Below, piece by piece: positions 1-13,114 of a stretch of DNA of 64,000 bases. The translations under genes were made by a program, and so were the position numbers. Numbering within the stretch: position 1 is the first letter of the stretch; every line of letters starts with the position of its first letter. The notes under the pieces are model-generated. The model was given only the letters and a program-made list of their open reading frames with translations, was not told where the DNA came from and did no database searches. The stretch is from Metallosphaera tengchongensis. GTDB lineage: Archaea > Thermoproteota > Thermoprotei_A > Sulfolobales > Sulfolobaceae. The stretch lies in assembly GCF_013343295.1 (NCBI RefSeq), contig NZ_CP049074.1:725501-789500 (forward strand), in the 5' to 3' direction.

Positions 1-50
1 AAGGGATTTGATCGAGTTTAGTTTTTAAGTAGACCGGTTAACAATTAATT

Positions 51-917
<867 letters not shown>

Positions 918-919
918 CC

Positions 920-927
920 TTTTATTT
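920..927 (+). promoter_or_regulatory. TATA box for the AmrS-type radical SAM gene
   Basis: TTTTATTT is centred about 26 bp upstream of position 950. This predicts a leaderless transcript beginning at the ATG at 951 and argues against the upstream in-frame ATG at 933. Confidence 0.5.
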
Positions 928-939
928 CTTAGATGAGAG

Positions 940-949
940 TATATATTTT
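940..949 (-). promoter_or_regulatory. TATA box for the DUF309 gene
   Basis: On the minus strand the sequence reads AAAATATATA. Its centre lies about 26 bp from position 918, so transcription would begin at the ATG at 917. The box lies just in front of the radical SAM start codon on the other strand, so the two divergent core promoters occupy the same DNA. Confidence 0.55.
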
Positions 950-950
950 G

Positions 951-2006
951 ATGCAGAAGGAAGCTACTTTATATAGAGTCGAAGGTAACAGGGTCAGATG
1001 TGTTGCGTGTGCTAGGAGGTGCTTACTAGGAGACAACAACGTGGGGTTCTGCGGAATTAGATCGGCAAATAACGGTAAGCTTTACCTTAACGTTTATGGA
1101 AAGGTCGCTGCAGCGCACGTTGATCCTATAGAGAAGAAACCTTTAGTACATTTTTACCCAGGTTCCAGCGTCTTCTCCTTCTCGACCTTTGGATGTAATT
1201 GGATGTGCGCCTACTGTCAAAATTTCGACATTAGCCAAAGGAGAAGGGCAGAAGGGGTAGACCTATCACCAGAGGAGATTGTAGAAATGGCTAGGGCTTA
1301 CGAAGTTGAGGGAATAACATATACCTATAACGAACCGGCTATCTTCGCCGAGTTCGCCCACGACACCGGTGTGATAGCCAAAAAGTACGGTCTGTTGAAC
1401 ACCATGGTTACTAACGGTTATTGGACACCCGAGCTAGTGGATTACGTAAAAGATTTCCTTGATGCCGTAACCGTGGACTTTAAGGGTAACGGAGAGGAGA
1501 AGTTCATGAAGAGGTACACAGGAGCTTCAGGCCCTGAACCTATCTTTGAGACCATCAGGGAACTGATGAAGAGAGGTATACACGTGGAGATAACTGACCT
1601 AATCGTTCCGGAAATAGGAGATAATTTAGAGTGGGCTAAAAAGTTTCTAGGCAGACTTTTTGACATAGTGGGGCCAGACGTACCAATTCATTTCCTGAGG
1701 TTTCACCCGGACTATAAGCTAGATCGTCTTCCTTTGACTCCAGTGGAAACCTTGGAGAAGCATCAGAAACTGGCTAAGGAGACTGGGTTTAGGTACTCAT
1801 ACGTTGGTAACGTACCAGGACACCCCCTTGAGAGTACTTATTGCCCTGAGTGCAGAAGTGTAGCAATAGGGAGGGAAGGGTTCAGAATAACGACCTGGAA
1901 CCTAACTGAGGACATGAGATGTAAGAGTTGCGGTTACCGACTACCAATAAAGGGGAAGCTTTCAAAGAACTACCTCGACATGAGGTTTCGTGAAGTTTAC
2001 ATTTAA
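951..2006 (+). CDS. AmmeMemoRadiSam system radical SAM enzyme (AmrS-like, COG1180)
   Basis: This is a radical SAM protein of about 351 residues with the cluster motif [11 protein letters not shown] (CxxxCxxC) near residue 84. It has an N-terminal Cys pattern ([21 protein letters not shown]) and C-terminal zinc-ribbon-like cysteines (CPECRS, CKSCGY), the domain order of AmrS. In many archaea AmrS is associated with AMMECR1 and Memo proteins; neither partner gene is in this window. The chemistry of the system is unresolved; relatives include pyruvate formate-lyase activase. I place the start at 951 because a TATA-like box fits a leaderless transcript there and homologues begin close to this Met. 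Confidence 0.88.
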   Translation: MQKEATLYRVEGNRVRCVACARRCLLGDNNVGFCGIRSANNGKLYLNVYGKVAAAHVDPIEKKPLVHFYPGSSVFSFSTFGCNWMCAYCQNFDISQRRRAEGVDLSPEEIVEMARAYEVEGITYTYNEPAIFAEFAHDTGVIAKKYGLLNTMVTNGYWTPELVDYVKDFLDAVTVDFKGNGEEKFMKRYTGASGPEPIFETIRELMKRGIHVEITDLIVPEIGDNLEWAKKFLGRLFDIVGPDVPIHFLRFHPDYKLDRLPLTPVETLEKHQKLAKETGFRYSYVGNVPGHPLESTYCPECRSVAIGREGFRITTWNLTEDMRCKSCGYRLPIKGKLSKNYLDMRFREVYI

Positions 2007-2126
2007 AGATGAAACAAAGTGACAACGACTATACCCAAAAATAAAGGTAGAGTTCCGTAAAATTTAGTAGACATTAATGAGTGGAACAAACCTAGCCCTT
2101 CAATAAAATGAGGTCATATAGCTTAA

Positions 2127-2690
2127 CTAGTATGAAATCGAAAGCTTCATATCAGCTACGTCATTGTTGGATATTATTACCTCCACTACGATATCGCCGC
2201 ACCTCCTTTTCATGATTATTTTATTTTCCGTAAGGGAGACCTTAAGGTTGGAACAGTTGTTAAGGGATTTCAGCTTGAAATTGTAGTATGGGTTCCTTAC
2301 CCTTCTCATGGCCTTGTTAACAACCTTTTCAAAAAGAGAGTTCAGGTCTATGACCTGGTCTTGTAGAAGGGGAATCTTTAGCTTCACTTCTATGTAATAC
2401 TCGTTAACGTTTATCTCCATGTTGTCGAACTTCCTGCTGTATGCAAGGGTGAGCAGTATTGGCGAAATTAAGGAGTAAGCGGTAGCTATCAGGAGGAAAT
2501 GTTTCATATACTCAAAGGTGAAAAGGACTGTCGAAGCAAAGGAGAGAGGGGTAACATAGAGTAGATACGGCGCTGAGTTCCAAAAGTCCCTCATTCTCCT
2601 TGTTATCAAGAGAGTAGATATGGGGGAACCAGCCCATGGAATCAATACCGTAAGCGACTGGAGAATTGTACCCCTCTCTAAACTGACCAT
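2127..2690 (-). CDS. Hypothetical membrane protein
   Basis: This 187-residue protein is not recognised. The N-terminal half has three or four hydrophobic stretches (about residues 10-28, 40-58 and 65-84). A hydrophilic domain with alternating charged and hydrophobic residues follows, ending near the cysteines in NNCSN and KRRCGD. It resembles a membrane-anchored cytoplasmic domain. It is divergent from the enoyl-CoA hydratase gene with 70 bp between start codons. The 120 bp downstream (2007-2126) show no gene. No functional assignment is justified. Confidence 0.6.
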   Translation of the reverse strand: MVSLERGTILQSLTVLIPWAGSPISTLLITRRMRDFWNSAPYLLYVTPLSFASTVLFTFEYMKHFLLIATAYSLISPILLTLAYSRKFDNMEINVNEYYIEVKLKIPLLQDQVIDLNSLFEKVVNKAMRRVRNPYYNFKLKSLNNCSNLKVSLTENKIIMKRRCGDIVVEVIISNNDVADMKLSISY

Positions 2691-2718
2691 GATAGTTATT
2701 ACTGCACTGGGGAATTAA

Positions 2719-3540
<822 letters not shown>

Positions 3541-3552
3541 GGTCTTTATATG

Positions 3553-3567
3553 GTCTGTTTTTCTCAC
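3553..3567 (+). terminator. T-rich putative terminator after the dehydratase gene
   Basis: A short T run (TGTTTTTCTC) follows the dehydratase stop codon by about 15 bp. Archaeal transcription commonly ends at such U-rich tracts. No strong hairpin is needed or seen. Confidence 0.3.
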
Positions 3568-3627
3568 CTGAACAGATTAGACTTGATCTGTAGGTTAGTC
3601 CAAACCCTTCTTCGTATTAATGCGGAT

Positions 3628-3668
3628 CTTCTCCCCGCCCTAAAGAGTGAGGCTTTCCTCACTTTTGT
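3628..3668 (-). repeat. IS200/IS605-end-like hairpin, copy A
   Basis: Read on the minus strand, this segment contains CTTTAGGGCGGGGAG followed by AAGATC, preceded by a small inverted repeat (GTGAG, 6 nt, CTCAC). The CTTTAGGGCGGGGAG core is shared exactly with copy C at about 58,690 on the plus strand. It matches the type of right end and RNA hairpin found at the 3' side of archaeal IS200/IS605 and solo tnpB elements. No tnpA or tnpB coding sequence remains beside it. It lies in the space between the convergent dehydratase and ctaB genes. Confidence 0.5.
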
Positions 3669-3760
3669 AAGATGGAATCTATGAAGCACTGAAAAGCCAG
3701 AAAAAGACGAGCAACATGGCACGGGAGTTAATGGCTAGTACAACACTAAATATTCGTAAT

Positions 3761-4621
3761 CTACCTAACGAAAGCTGAAATCATCACGAGAATCAGAAGG
3801 ATTGCTAAATAGGGTGAAGAGAACTTAAATGACCTCCAAGCTTCCTCTCCAGTTGGATTCCTTATTAGTCTCACGCTGAAATACATCTGTAAAGCTGACA
3901 GAATAGAAGCTACCACAGCGTACACTATTCCGGTATAGAGTGAGAGCGCTAAGGCGAAAGGTATCATTAGGGCATTGGAAATAGCGATCATCTTCGCCGA
4001 AAAGTTCTCAGGCATTATGACCGGTAACATGGGAATTCCTGCCTTAGAATAGTCCTCTTTGAACCTCATGGCCAGTGCCCAGAAGTGTCCTGGAGTCCAC
4101 ATGAATATCAGAAGACCTAGTAGAAGGGAAGATATGGTAAAGGAAGATGTCGTGGATGCGAAACCTGCCCATGCCGCCGCACTTCCTGCTAAGCCTCCTA
4201 TTACAATGTTCCACGGGCTTCTGGGTTTAAGCCACACGGTGTAAATAAGAATGTAAACTGCTCCCCCTAAGAAAATGAAGAAAGAAGTTAACAAGTTATC
4301 AAGCAGACCAACCAAGGTGCCCATCACAAGAAGCGCGATTCCCACGTATATAGCTTCCTTCTTAGAAACGTAACCCATAACTGTAGGTCTCTTTGAAGTT
4401 CTCCTCATAACTTTGTCCCTATCTATCTCTATTCCCTCGTTCACTATCATCGATCCTGCTGACGCTAGAGTACCTCCCACTAGGACAGCCAGGATATTGA
4501 GAGGCATTAGCTTACCTGAAAGGAACGCTCCAGAGAGCGCAGCCAGATCGAGCAACCAAATAATCCTGGGCTTACTGAGCTTAGCGTAATATATTAGTCT
4601 AGCCCTGACCGATAGAGCCAA
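3761..4621 (-). CDS. ctaB: Protoheme IX farnesyltransferase (heme O synthase)
   Basis: This 286-residue polytopic UbiA-superfamily protein transfers farnesyl to heme B to give heme O, the precursor of heme A for heme-copper oxidases. The Asp-rich substrate site appears as [19 protein letters not shown] (about residues 61-79), the CtaB/CyoE signature. The second loop has the SPWNIVIGG and [11 protein letters not shown] motifs (about 130-190), specific to heme O synthases rather than other UbiA enzymes. About eight or nine membrane segments are visible. It is monocistronic here; the doxBCE oxidase that would use the product lies 8.5 kb away. Confidence 0.92.
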   Translation of the reverse strand: MALSVRARLIYYAKLSKPRIIWLLDLAALSGAFLSGKLMPLNILAVLVGGTLASAGSMIVNEGIEIDRDKVMRRTSKRPTVMGYVSKKEAIYVGIALLVMGTLVGLLDNLLTSFFIFLGGAVYILIYTVWLKPRSPWNIVIGGLAGSAAAWAGFASTTSSFTISSLLLGLLIFMWTPGHFWALAMRFKEDYSKAGIPMLPVIMPENFSAKMIAISNALMIPFALALSLYTGIVYAVVASILSALQMYFSVRLIRNPTGEEAWRSFKFSSPYLAILLILVMISAFVR

Positions 4622-4685
4622 CCTATTTCACACTTTTTAATGTAAAGTTAGTGACTTATAAATATAAGTTTTCGAGATTTTGGCA

Positions 4686-5624
4686 TCAAAATGTTCCTTT
4701 ATACATAAGTACAATATCAGAGAAGACGCCGAAGGCTGCGTTCAGCGGGCCCGCTCCTGGCCCTATAATGACTACTTCCTGTACGTCTGTATGTACATCT
4801 AAGGCATTAGTAACTCCGTCCACGTGATAAAGTGGATCCTCAGGGGAGATTTCAGAAGTCATGACTCTCAATGATCCTTCACCGGCATTTGCTATCAACT
4901 TAATTTTCTTTCCCTTTCGTGCTGCTTCCTTTACCTTGTCCTGGGTCACGTCCTTTATTCCTGAGAACTCGACGTCCTTCAGTGTCACTGGTTTCTTGAG
5001 GGCGAAATTCGCCAAAATTGTAAGTTTGGCAGCTGCATCGAAACCATTAACATCATGTTCTGGGTCAGTCTCGGCGTACCCCCTTCTCTGAGCCTCCTTC
5101 AAGGCTGACAAGTAGTCCAACCCTTCGTTCATCCTAGTTAGGATGTAATTAGTTGTACCGTTTAGTATACCCCTTATCTTTCTCACCTCTGCAGCTCTCA
5201 TGGCCCTCAGTAGGTTTATGGATGGAGTACCGCTCATAACTGTCGCTTGGAAGCCTACCTTGGCTCCATTCTTCTCAGCAACTGCCATTATTCTCGAAAA
5301 ATTCAACGCAAGGGGAGCTTTGTTGGCTGTCACCACGTTAATCCCTCGGGATAAAGACTCCAGGTAGAGGGAGAGAGACGGTTCGCCATCTTCGTAATTA
5401 GCTGAGCTCACGTCGATCACTAAGTCCGGGTTAATTAGATCTAGTGCCTCTAGAACCGTACCCTCCTTATCAGGGTGGAAGTCCTCCCTTTGGTTTAACA
5501 TTATACCTCTCCTAGTGACCACTCCTTCTACCTTAATGTCCAACCCCAATTTAGGTGAGCGCTCCCTGATCAAGGAGTTTAAGGCTTTTCCCACATTTCC
5601 GTATCCCAACATGAGGGCTTTCAA
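4686..5624 (-). CDS. hom: Homoserine dehydrogenase
   Basis: This 312-residue enzyme reduces aspartate semialdehyde to homoserine for threonine and methionine synthesis. The Rossmann motif GYGNVGKAL is at residues 8-16. The family motifs are NGTTNYI (about 155-161) and GYAETDPEHDVNGFDAAAKL (about 182-201), which contains the catalytic Asp and Lys. There is no C-terminal ACT domain, as in other archaeal short forms. The start ATG overlaps the stop of the B3/4-domain gene (ATGA-type overlap), so it is the third gene of a nikR - B3/4 - hom operon. Confidence 0.93.
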   Translation of the reverse strand: MKALMLGYGNVGKALNSLIRERSPKLGLDIKVEGVVTRRGIMLNQREDFHPDKEGTVLEALDLINPDLVIDVSSANYEDGEPSLSLYLESLSRGINVVTANKAPLALNFSRIMAVAEKNGAKVGFQATVMSGTPSINLLRAMRAAEVRKIRGILNGTTNYILTRMNEGLDYLSALKEAQRRGYAETDPEHDVNGFDAAAKLTILANFALKKPVTLKDVEFSGIKDVTQDKVKEAARKGKKIKLIANAGEGSLRVMTSEISPEDPLYHVDGVTNALDVHTDVQEVVIIGPGAGPLNAAFGVFSDIVLMYKGTF

Positions 5625-6280
5625 TTTACTCTAACCTCATGAACAACCTTTCCTCCTAGACTTTTTAATAATTTAGTTGTCCTTTCAACAGCGTCCTTGA
5701 CGAGTTCCTCACCTATCCCCCTGACTCCGGCACCAACTATTAGGACCTCTTCCGTGGATAAGGTGACACTGGTGACTACTGAGTCCCTATGGGGGTAAAT
5801 GTGCATGACCTGACCACTCTCGTCCATCATAATGGGGACGTTAGGTCTCAAAACCTCGTCCTTATTCCCTATACCGCGAAACGCCTCTCCCCCTTTACTC
5901 ATAACTATTCTTGGTTCCCCGACCACTTTGCTCAGGTCGTAGAGCCCTATGGAGATCAGAGTGTCTGCACTCACTACATTACCAGCATCGACGACGTCAT
6001 TTATCCTCGGCAAAGGATTACCTCTGGTTATTCTCCTCCTTAAAGCCTCACCACTAGGTCTGACCTTTGTGGGGTCAATTCCGATCTTCCAGTAGAAGTC
6101 CCTGTAAGCTCTCACGATGGGAAGATCCTTGAGCTTCTCCACATCTTCGCCCTTATACCTCATCTCCAACTCCTTGAGCTCCTCCTCGAACCTGTTTACT
6201 CCATTCTTCAAGTCGACTACCTCGGTATGTGCTACAAAGATGCCCAATCCAGAACAGGCTTCTGAGACCTCTATCCTCAA
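5621..6280 (-). CDS. B3/B4 tRNA-binding domain protein (COG3382)
   Basis: This 219-residue protein corresponds to the free-standing B3/4 domain of the phenylalanyl-tRNA synthetase beta subunit. Recognisable segments are DFYWKIGIDPTKVRPSGEAL (about 64-83) and EVLRPNVPIMMDESGQVMHIYPHRDS (about 141-166). Such solo domains have been proposed to check or hydrolyse mischarged tRNA; the role here is unproven. The start is TTG at 6280, directly abutting the nikR stop codon. The 3' end overlaps hom by 4 bp, indicating translational coupling. Confidence 0.8.
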   Translation of the reverse strand: MRIEVSEACSGLGIFVAHTEVVDLKNGVNRFEEELKELEMRYKGEDVEKLKDLPIVRAYRDFYWKIGIDPTKVRPSGEALRRRITRGNPLPRINDVVDAGNVVSADTLISIGLYDLSKVVGEPRIVMSKGGEAFRGIGNKDEVLRPNVPIMMDESGQVMHIYPHRDSVVTSVTLSTEEVLIVGAGVRGIGEELVKDAVERTTKLLKSLGGKVVHEVRVN

Positions 6281-6670
6281 CTATTGCACCTCCAAAGACA
6301 CGGATAATTTCACTTTTTTAACTCCCTTAGCTCCGCTTAAGGCTTTGGCCAACTGCTCTAGGTCTGCCCTTCGACCTTTAACCGCTACTGCCTCCATACA
6401 TATCTTATCGTTTACGTGTATATGCATGGAGGAAATGACTTCAGACTCGAATCTGTGTTGTATTGAGATTATTTCGTTACCAGCATCTTCGTCGTATACG
6501 AGGTTCAGTATCCCTATAACTTCTGCGTTATGAGGAGCGTTCTCCCCTAGATAGTCAGTTAGGGCCTGTTGAACTATCCTAGACCTGTTAGTTCCAATCC
6601 TGTTTGCTTCATTTTCAAGTCTTCTCAGAAGGTTCTTGTCTATGGCCACGCTAATCTTTTCAACGTTCAT
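6281..6670 (-). CDS. nikR: Nickel-responsive regulator NikR family
   Basis: This 129-residue protein has an N-terminal ribbon-helix-helix DNA-binding domain (EKISVAIDKNLLRRLENEANRIG) and a C-terminal NikR/ACT-like metal domain. All four usual high-affinity nickel ligands can be placed: His in SIQHRFES, His-x-His in MHIHVND, and Cys in ICMEAVAVKG. I take the ATG at 6670 rather than a longer frame running into tldD. A minus-strand TATA-like TTAAAAA at 6694-6700 predicts transcription starting at 6671. It is the first gene of an operon with the B3/4 and hom genes, and is divergent from tldD with 31 bp between start codons. Confidence 0.88.
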   Translation of the reverse strand: MNVEKISVAIDKNLLRRLENEANRIGTNRSRIVQQALTDYLGENAPHNAEVIGILNLVYDEDAGNEIISIQHRFESEVISSMHIHVNDKICMEAVAVKGRRADLEQLAKALSGAKGVKKVKLSVSLEVQ

Positions 6671-6688
6671 TAAACAATAACTGGAACA

Positions 6689-6694
6689 GGAGGT
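6689..6694 (+). promoter_or_regulatory. Shine-Dalgarno for tldD, overlapping the nikR TATA region
   Basis: GGAGGT lies 7 bp before the TTG at 6702 and decides that start over the ATG at 6711. The same DNA on the opposite strand overlaps the end of the nikR TATA-like box, so regulation of one gene could affect the other. Confidence 0.5.
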
Positions 6695-6701
6695 TTTTAA
6701 C

Positions 6702-8045
6702 TTGCACGAAATGGTTAAGAGGGCCGAGTCCTTAGGAGCGACTTTCGCAGATCTCAGGTTGTACGATGTGGAAACCTTAAGCATTCTTGTCACTGAGAGC
6801 CAAAGACAAGTGTCGTCCTTAGGCAGGGAAGTGGGTGGTTCTCTGAGAGTTTTGCTGAACGGAAACTGGGGGTATTCTCACTTTACTGATCCCTCCATGG
6901 ACAATGTAGACCTAGCCGTAAGGTCAGCCTTTGGTGACGAGAAGGTGAACATAGTCATGCTGCCTCCAGTAAAGAAGAGCGTAGAGATAAAGCAGGAGAA
7001 GCCCTTGAATAAATCCCCCTTGGAAGTAGCTCAAGATATGGAGAAGCTAAAGGGAGAAATCCTGTCCTCAGAGCCCCGGGCTAAGAACGTTAACGTCAGG
7101 TTCAATATGTTAAAACTCCATAAGGAGTATTACAGTAACGAGGATCGAGAGATAGTGACGGATTATAGCTTGATGAGCGTCTCAGTTGGGGTCACCGCTA
7201 GGGAGGGCGACATTATAGCGTCAGCCCGGGTTTCAACTTCAACTTTCCTTGGATATCCCTTGGAAGTGTTTAACGTAAACGAGATGATACTGAACACCTT
7301 GAAAAGGCGAATTTCAAACCAGCTCAGAGGGAAACCCCCCAAGGGAGGGGAGCATGAGGTCATTTTAGCTCCAGATGTTGTAGGCGTGTTTTCTCACGAA
7401 GCCTTAGGACATTTGGCTGAAGCTGACCTCGCTGTCAACGGGATATTAGGAAATCTGAGGGGCAAGAAAATAGCGCAGGATTACGTCACAGTTGTTGACT
7501 CTGGGAGAGCTGTTGGGCCCATGGCTCAAGGGATCACCGAGTTTGACGACGAAGGTATAGAGGCTAGAGACGTTAAGATAGTTGACTCTGGGGTAGTCTC
7601 AGAGTTCCTTGTGGACAGATACTATTCAGCCTACCTGGGTCAGAGACCAACTGGGAACGGGCGTGCTGAGGATTTCAGACACCCAGTTCTCATCAGGATG
7701 AGAAACACTTTCATGTTACCTGGAGACTGGGGTAAGGACGAGCTCATTAGAGAAGTTAAGCATGGTTACCTGCTAGTTTCACCCCTAGGGGGACAGACAA
7801 GCCCTGACGGGACGTTCCAGTTCGGGATTCAAGAGGGTTACGTAATAGAGGACGGGGAGGTCACAGAACCGCTGAGGAACACGGGAATATCCGGGTACAC
7901 GCTCGAGACGCTCACAAAAATCACTGGCGTGTCAAAGGACTTTGACATGTGGCCTGGGTACTGTGGAAAAGGAGGTCAAAGCGTTCCTGTAGGAACTGGA
8001 GGCCCTTTCATTAAGGTTAAGGTAAAGGTGGGAGGAGTTGAGTGA
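6702..8045 (+). CDS. tldD: TldD family metalloprotease
   Basis: This 447-residue protein is the catalytic partner of the TldD/TldE zinc peptidase, which digests unfolded peptides. The metal-binding motif [11 protein letters not shown] is near residue 229. The C-terminal family signature [27 protein letters not shown] (about 363-389) is intact. The start is TTG at 6702, supported by a Shine-Dalgarno sequence at 6689-6694. Its stop overlaps the tldE start by 8 bp, so the pair forms an operon and presumably a heterodimer. Confidence 0.92.
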   Translation: MHEMVKRAESLGATFADLRLYDVETLSILVTESQRQVSSLGREVGGSLRVLLNGNWGYSHFTDPSMDNVDLAVRSAFGDEKVNIVMLPPVKKSVEIKQEKPLNKSPLEVAQDMEKLKGEILSSEPRAKNVNVRFNMLKLHKEYYSNEDREIVTDYSLMSVSVGVTAREGDIIASARVSTSTFLGYPLEVFNVNEMILNTLKRRISNQLRGKPPKGGEHEVILAPDVVGVFSHEALGHLAEADLAVNGILGNLRGKKIAQDYVTVVDSGRAVGPMAQGITEFDDEGIEARDVKIVDSGVVSEFLVDRYYSAYLGQRPTGNGRAEDFRHPVLIRMRNTFMLPGDWGKDELIREVKHGYLLVSPLGGQTSPDGTFQFGIQEGYVIEDGEVTEPLRNTGISGYTLETLTKITGVSKDFDMWPGYCGKGGQSVPVGTGGPFIKVKVKVGGVE

Positions 8046-9291
8046 TATATACAAGATAATTGAAAGGTGTAAAGCCCTCGGCTACACCTGCGAAGTGTAT
8101 GGCGTAGACAGGTTGGAGTACAATGTCAGGGTGGAGAAGCAGTATTACTCAGGTAGTTTGAGAGATAGGGGATATGGCGTGAGGGTTTTCAAGGAAGGGA
8201 GGGTTGGATTCTCCTTTGGATCCAACGTGAGCGAGGCTCTACTAGAGAAGGCAATTGATGCGTTAGGGGTGTCAGACAGGGACGAATACAACACCCCTCC
8301 CCCTAGAAGCAAGCCGACCCTGATCGGTATAAAGCCAGCTCGAGTGGATGAGAACGCCTTAAAGGAATTAGTGAAGAGCCTAGAGGAACTCAAGGAAAGA
8401 ATTAATGTTCTTGGAATATATTCCGGCGTAGAGAAGGTAAAGGTCAGCATCGCGAGCACGGAAGGAACAGAGGCTGAGGAAGAGAGAGGCGAAGTTTACG
8501 CTGGAATAATGGCTAATTTCAGGAATGAATCGTTAGTTACCCCTGAGATATATGAATCGTCCCAGGCGAGGGATATAAAAGACCTCGATATTGAGGAGTT
8601 GAAAGAAAGGATAGCGAGAAAAGTCCAAATTACAAAGCAAAGGGTTAAACTGGACAAACCCCCAACAAAAGTTGTTCTGAACGTAAAGGCAGTCGCACAA
8701 TTAGTGGCTCCCCTTGTTTCCTATTCCGTGAACGGAGAAAACGTTTTCAGGGGTAAAACATCGCTGAAACTCCATGGAGTTTACGGTTCCATAACCATTG
8801 TGGATGATCCTAGGGATGTCAAATCGCCCTACAGTAGATCCTTTGACGGGGAGGGGCAGGAAACCTCACCTACTGTCCTCTTTGAGAAAGGAAAGTTTAC
8901 TAACGTTCTGACCAACTGGTACTGGTCGAGAAGAGGTAACGTTAAGAACACGGCGTCAGCTGTGAGATCGTTCTCCTCAGTTCCTCACATAGGGGTGACA
9001 ACTATCAAGTTTGATCCGTCAGAAAAAGACGACCTAGAGGAGGGCGATCTAGTCGTGGATCAAGTGCAAGGAGTTCACACGAGCAACTGGGATACAGGAG
9101 AGTTTGGCGTTGTAGCATCAATAGCTTGGATAATAAAGGGAGGAGACGAGATGGGAGTCAGGGAAGCCATATTATCAGGAGACCTTAAGTCAGTATTGAA
9201 GGGAGTTAAAGGTGGAATTGGGAAGAGAAGGAGGGAGGACAACACTGAGTCTCCCGACCTTTCCATTGAGGGATTGAGGGTAACATATTAA
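8038..9291 (+). CDS. tldE: TldE/PmbA family protein, partner of TldD
   Basis: This 417-residue protein has the PmbA/TldE fold but no HExxxH-type motif at the corresponding place, as expected for the non-catalytic partner. Family landmarks are [16 protein letters not shown] near residues 36-51, [17 protein letters not shown] near 303-319, and the C-terminal [18 protein letters not shown]. Translation starts at a TTG that overlaps the end of tldD, which couples the two. The last ~35 residues are charged and are probably not part of the core fold. Confidence 0.88.
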   Translation: MSDIYKIIERCKALGYTCEVYGVDRLEYNVRVEKQYYSGSLRDRGYGVRVFKEGRVGFSFGSNVSEALLEKAIDALGVSDRDEYNTPPPRSKPTLIGIKPARVDENALKELVKSLEELKERINVLGIYSGVEKVKVSIASTEGTEAEEERGEVYAGIMANFRNESLVTPEIYESSQARDIKDLDIEELKERIARKVQITKQRVKLDKPPTKVVLNVKAVAQLVAPLVSYSVNGENVFRGKTSLKLHGVYGSITIVDDPRDVKSPYSRSFDGEGQETSPTVLFEKGKFTNVLTNWYWSRRGNVKNTASAVRSFSSVPHIGVTTIKFDPSEKDDLEEGDLVVDQVQGVHTSNWDTGEFGVVASIAWIIKGGDEMGVREAILSGDLKSVLKGVKGGIGKRRREDNTESPDLSIEGLRVTY

Positions 9292-9334
9292 TTAACAAAG
9301 TTAACGTTTTCCTATGACAATTTAACCGTGGGAA

Positions 9335-9344
9335 GATTTAAAAG
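9335..9344 (+). promoter_or_regulatory. TATA box of the universal stress protein gene
   Basis: GATTTAAAAG is centred about 26 bp before position 9366. This gives either a leaderless TTG start at 9365 or an 8-nt leader before the ATG at 9374. Confidence 0.5.
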
Positions 9345-9373
9345 AAGCATTAACACATTTCAATTTGAGAAAA

Positions 9374-9799
9374 ATGTTTAAACGTATGCTTTTGGCATAT
9401 GATGGATCGGAAAATTCGAAAAGAGCTTTGGACGTTGCAGTGGATCTAGCCAAGAGGTACGAGGCTAAACTTGACGTCATTGAGGTAGTAGATACCTCAG
9501 TGATTATTGGGGCTGGTGTAGGTCCTGTACCTCCGGACGTAATTGAGTCCCTCTACGCCAAGGCCAGGGCAGACATAGAGTACGCTAAAAAGGTAGCTGA
9601 ACAAGGATCGATAAAAGCTGAGGGGATTATACTGGAGGGAGACCCTGCGTCTGCTGTGCTAGACTACGCGTCTAAGAATGGGGTTGACCTCATAGTGACT
9701 GGTAGTAGAGGCCTATCCACAATAAAAAGGATGCTCCTAGGTAGCGTATCTTCGAGAATTATCCACGAGTCTAAGATCCCTGTCTTAGTAGTCAAGTAG
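9374..9799 (+). CDS. Universal stress protein (UspA family)
   Basis: This single-domain Usp of about 141 residues has the N-terminal LLAYDGSENSKRALDVAVDLA. Its C-terminal nucleotide-binding signature is GSRGLSTIKRMLLGSVSS (the G-x2-G-x9-G-S/T type), followed by SRIIHESKIPVLVVK. The ATP-binding motif suggests an ATP-binding rather than a UspA-like non-binding member. An in-frame TTG at 9365 is an alternative start. It is monocistronic, followed by a T-rich tract and then the flavoprotein gene 37 bp downstream. Confidence 0.9.
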   Translation: MFKRMLLAYDGSENSKRALDVAVDLAKRYEAKLDVIEVVDTSVIIGAGVGPVPPDVIESLYAKARADIEYAKKVAEQGSIKAEGIILEGDPASAVLDYASKNGVDLIVTGSRGLSTIKRMLLGSVSSRIIHESKIPVLVVK

Positions 9800-9800
9800 T

Positions 9801-9814
9801 CCCTTTTTTATTTT
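9801..9814 (+). terminator. T-rich putative terminator after the Usp gene
   Basis: CCCTTTTTTATTTT directly follows the Usp stop codon, a typical U-rich archaeal termination signal. It separates the Usp gene from the disulfide reductase gene. Confidence 0.45.
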
Positions 9815-9835
9815 AGGTTTAGCTTTTATGATCTC

Positions 9836-11050
9836 ATGAAAGTTGTGGTTGTAGGTTCGGGTCCCTCTGGGCTTTACGCTGCTCTGACAGCGTCCCAGAG
9901 AGGGAGTAAGGTAACGCTAGTGGAGAAGTCAGACAAGTTGGGAGGGACGTGCGTTCTCTTCGGTTGCATTCCTTCTAAGGCAATGATGGCACCGTTGGGG
10001 GCTAGTTACTTCCTCTCTAAATATGATAAAAAGGTAGACATATCCTTTCATGAACTCCAGGAAGGAATGAGGACAGTAGTAAACAGAGTAAGCAAAGGGG
10101 TGGAGTATATGTTAGAATCCTCAGGAGTTGAAGTTGTCCATGGGGAAGCTAGACTAAACGGGGGGAAAGTTGAGGTAAACGGTCAAACCTTGGAGCAGGA
10201 TACAGCGGTGATAGCCCCAGGAATGGAGAAGCCTGAGGTACCTGGAACAATTTCCTCAGACGACCTGCATTACATAACCAAAGACTTCACGAGCGTCCTC
10301 CTAGTGGGAGGAGGAGTGGGTGGAGTGGAGTACGGATGGTTGTTACACATGGCTGGTAAAAAGGTGACTATTGTAGAAAGGGAGAACCTGCTCTTACCAG
10401 GTCATGATAAAGACCTGAGGAGTGGAGTGACCTCCATGTTGAAGAGAATGGGATTAGAAGTACTTACCAACTCTAACGTTCAAATTGATAGTAATGACCT
10501 GAAGATTAACGGTGAAAGGGTGGACTACGATCTGGTGGTGTATACATTCGGGAGAAAGGTCAGGGCTAAAGGGTTCGAGACACTAATGAAGGGAAAGTGG
10601 CTTGAAGTGGATCAGTACATGAGAACTGGACTGCCTAACGTATACGCATCTGGCGACGCTACAGGAAGTTTTACTGCACACGAGGCGATACATAAGGGGA
10701 TAGCTGCTGGGGCTAACGCTTCTGGCGACAGGCGTATGTATAATGGAACTGCCGTTCCTAAGGTACTATACACCCATCCGGAGATAGCTTACGTTGGAAA
10801 CACTGAAGGGACATGCGTAAAGTTATCCATGGCTGAAGTAGTAAGGGCTGTCGCGGAAAAAGCTACCGAAGGCTTCGTAAAGATATGCAAAAACGATGAA
10901 GGCTATATCAATGGAGGGGTAGCTCTTAGTGAGAGGGCCGAAGATATGATTACTGTGGTATCTTTACTAATGAGATTGAACGTGAGGTTAAGCCAGGCTA
11001 AAGATCTGATGTTTCCCCACCCATCTTACCTTGAGGGCATCTGGGAAGCG

Positions 11051-11071
<21 letters not shown>
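9836..11071 (+). CDS. Pyridine nucleotide-disulfide oxidoreductase (dihydrolipoyl dehydrogenase-like)
   Basis: This 411-residue FAD/NAD(P) flavoprotein has the FAD motif GSGPSGLYAAL at residues 7-17. The redox-active disulfide is GGTCVLFGCIPSKA (CxxxxC, about 39-52), diagnostic of the lipoamide dehydrogenase/mercuric reductase group. A second nucleotide-binding motif GGGVGGVEYG is near 157-166, and YASGDATG near 272. It is shorter than typical dihydrolipoyl dehydrogenases (about 450-470), with a trimmed C-terminal interface domain, so its substrate is uncertain. Its 3' end overlaps birA on the other strand by 21 bp. Confidence 0.82.
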
Positions 11072-12911
<1,840 letters not shown>

Positions 12912-13114
12912 TTACTTTCAGCTAGAGACATAGCCCTAGAAAACTGTAGTCGATGACCTCAAGTGAACTCTTTGGACATACGGAACTTATCACCACAATA
13001 CCATTACGTCCCTCAATTAGATTAGAAGTGTTTCTTTATTTATTTAATTGATTTTTACGGTATAAACTTTGTTAAAGTCAATATCGCGCATTTATCTAAA
13101 GTTAAGGATATAGA

